Shown piece after piece: positions 6,125 to 7,329 of a stretch of DNA of 7,329 nucleotides. The stretch comes from a bacterium (GTDB lineage: Bacteria; SZUA-79; Acidulodesulfobacterales; Acidulodesulfobacteraceae): contig JAJYWW010000153.1 in the NCBI GenBank assembly GCA_021791295.1, positions 1-7,329 of the forward strand, written 5' to 3'. The position numbers and the translations under genes are program-made. A model generated the notes under the pieces. It saw nothing but the letters and a program-made list of their open reading frames with translations. It was not told the DNA's origin and ran no database searches. How positions within the stretch are numbered: position 1 is the first letter of the stretch; the number at the start of each line of letters is the position of its first letter.

Positions 6125-7329
6125 TCAGAATAAAAATAATCTGATATACAGTCCAAGCAGAGTTACAAAAAGCACCGGCAGAGTAATAATAAAACCTACC
6201 TTCATATAATAGCCCCATGTAATTTTAATTCCTTTTCTTTCCAATACGTTTAGCCACAAAAGCGTCGCTAACGAACCTATCGGCGTCAGCTTGGGACCTA
6301 AATCGCATCCTATTACGTTAGCATATACCGAAGGCTTAAGCATTACGGCCTTTAAATTAGCCGAATGAATAGCAAGCGAATTTATCATTACCGTCGGCAT
6401 ATTGTTCATAACAGACGATATAAAAGCCGCGAGATATCCGGTATAAAGCGTAATGGCGAATCCGCCGAAGCCCGCGATATACGCGATAGATTTACCCAAA
6501 AGAAAAGTAAGCCCTGCGTTTTTAAGCCCAAAAACCACTAAATACATTCCGAGAGAAAATACGACTATATTCCACGGAGCGTTTTTGAATACGGTTTTTA
6601 AATTAACGGCAGGACTTTTAAATCCGAGCAGGACGAACAAAAGAGCAAACGTTATCGCAAAAGCAGAAACCGGAAGATTTAAAAATTCGCTTAAAAAATA
6701 TCCGCCAAGAAGGAGACCTAAAATCAAAAAAGAAAATTTAAACATCGAAGGGTCTTTAATAGCTTCTCTTGGGTTTTTCAGCAGATTGACGTCGTAACTT
6801 TTGGGAATATCTTTTCTAAAATATAAAAACAAAACAATTACCGATATTGCAATCGAAAATATATCGGGCAGATACATATCTATAAAATATGTGAAAAAAC
6901 CTAAATTAAAATAGTCCGCCGAAACGATATTTACCAAATTTGAAATCTTAAAAGGAATACTTGCCGCATCAGCAATAAATCCTCCCGCCATGATAAACGG
7001 AAGCATATTTTTTCTATCGAATTTAAGAGCCTTCATCTTTTCGTAAATTATGGGGGTTATAATCAGAGCCGCTCCGTCGTTTGCGAAAAGAGCCGAAACT
7101 AAAGCCCCAAGCAGAATAACGTAAACAAACATTTTTCTTCCGCTGCCGCCCGCAAGCCTTGCAATATGAAGCGCCGCCCATTCAAAAAACCCTATTTCGT
7201 CCAAAATTATCGAAATTATAATTATGGCGACGAAAGTAAAAGTCGCGTCCCATACTATATCGAATACTTTTATTACGTCTTTTAAAACTATTACGTTAAA
7301 AATAAGCGCCAGCAGCGCACCTATTACTG
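6125..7329 (-). CDS. arsB: ArsB arsenite efflux permease, 5' end outside the window
   Basis: ArsB exports arsenite or antimonite across the cytoplasmic membrane, alone or with the ArsA ATPase. About 400 residues are visible and the frame stays open to the right edge. Family motifs are strong: DEIGFFEWAALHIARL, ALFANDGAALIITPI, GGFIADAASIPFKISNLVN, YFRKDIPKSYD, NPREAIKDPSMFK, FSLGMYLVVFGLKNAGLT, SSVMNNMPTV, YANVIGCDLGPKLTPIGS and ATLLWLNVL. The Cys in VIGCDLGPK is kept. By my recollection of E. coli ArsB (429 residues), about 29 N-terminal residues are missing. A TTG at 7204-7202 could be read as a start, but conserved ArsB sequence (VFDIVWDATFTFVAI) continues upstream in frame, so that codon is an internal Leu. 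The stop is TGA 6127-6125. recD2 follows 81 bases downstream on the same strand. No arsR, arsC or arsA lies in the window, but they could be upstream. Confidence 0.95.
   Translation of the reverse strand, partial: VIGALLALIFNVIVLKDVIKVFDIVWDATFTFVAIIIISIILDEIGFFEWAALHIARLAGGSGRKMFVYVILLGALVSALFANDGAALIITPIIYEKMKALKFDRKNMLPFIMAGGFIADAASIPFKISNLVNIVSADYFNLGFFTYFIDMYLPDIFSIAISVIVLFLYFRKDIPKSYDVNLLKNPREAIKDPSMFKFSFLILGLLLGGYFLSEFLNLPVSAFAITFALLFVLLGFKSPAVNLKTVFKNAPWNIVVFSLGMYLVVFGLKNAGLTFLLGKSIAYIAGFGGFAITLYTGYLAAFISSVMNNMPTVMINSLAIHSANLKAVMLKPSVYANVIGCDLGPKLTPIGSLATLLWLNVLERKGIKITWGYYMKVGFIITLPVLFVTLLGLYIRLFLF

Noticed and set aside
6453..6797. A 114-codon plus-strand open frame opposite arsB
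   Set aside because: It is antisense to well-conserved ArsB sequence, and a coding gene there is not plausible.
7202..7204. TTG as the start codon of arsB
   Set aside because: Conserved ArsB sequence continues upstream in the same frame for 41 codons to the window edge, so the codon is an internal leucine.

Overview
The window is AT-rich bacterial chromosomal DNA. Its codons favour A/T endings, and no start codon is preceded by a clear Shine-Dalgarno sequence. No ribosomal or other taxonomic marker is present. The gene content (an ArsB arsenite pump, a NicO-like metal permease, RecD2, and a pyruvate kinase of the potassium-independent type) fits an AT-rich Gram-negative bacterium, possibly deltaproteobacterial-like from a metal-rich setting. 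That placement is a guess.

Layout from left to right: the C-terminal end of a probable lytic transglycosylase runs rightward off the left edge (2-193). It converges on a NicO/UreH-like polytopic membrane protein (232-1143, minus). A 261-base divergent gap with recognisable promoters on both strands separates that gene from pyruvate kinase (pyk, 1405-2934, plus). Next is tRNA-Ser(GCU) with encoded CCA (3061-3155). Behind it lies a 140-base patch (3161-3300) holding rearranged copies of the tRNA 3' end. On the minus strand follow a long RecD2-type helicase (3305-6043) and arsB (6125-7329), which runs off the right edge. arsB and recD2 are co-oriented with an 81-base gap, so they could be partly co-transcribed.

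The genes do not form one pathway. Pyruvate kinase and the tRNA are housekeeping, RecD2 is DNA repair, and ArsB and the NicO-like permease are metal or metalloid transport. I found no convincing new multi-gene system. The points most worth a second look are four. First, the patch behind the tRNA holds a 23-bp direct copy of the acceptor end, a 17-bp inverted copy of the T arm, and two hairpins. Second, the pyruvate kinase has a mixed cation-site signature. Third, RecD2 carries asparagine-rich inserts that account for its extra length. Fourth, the starts lack Shine-Dalgarno sequences, and one gene may be leaderless.
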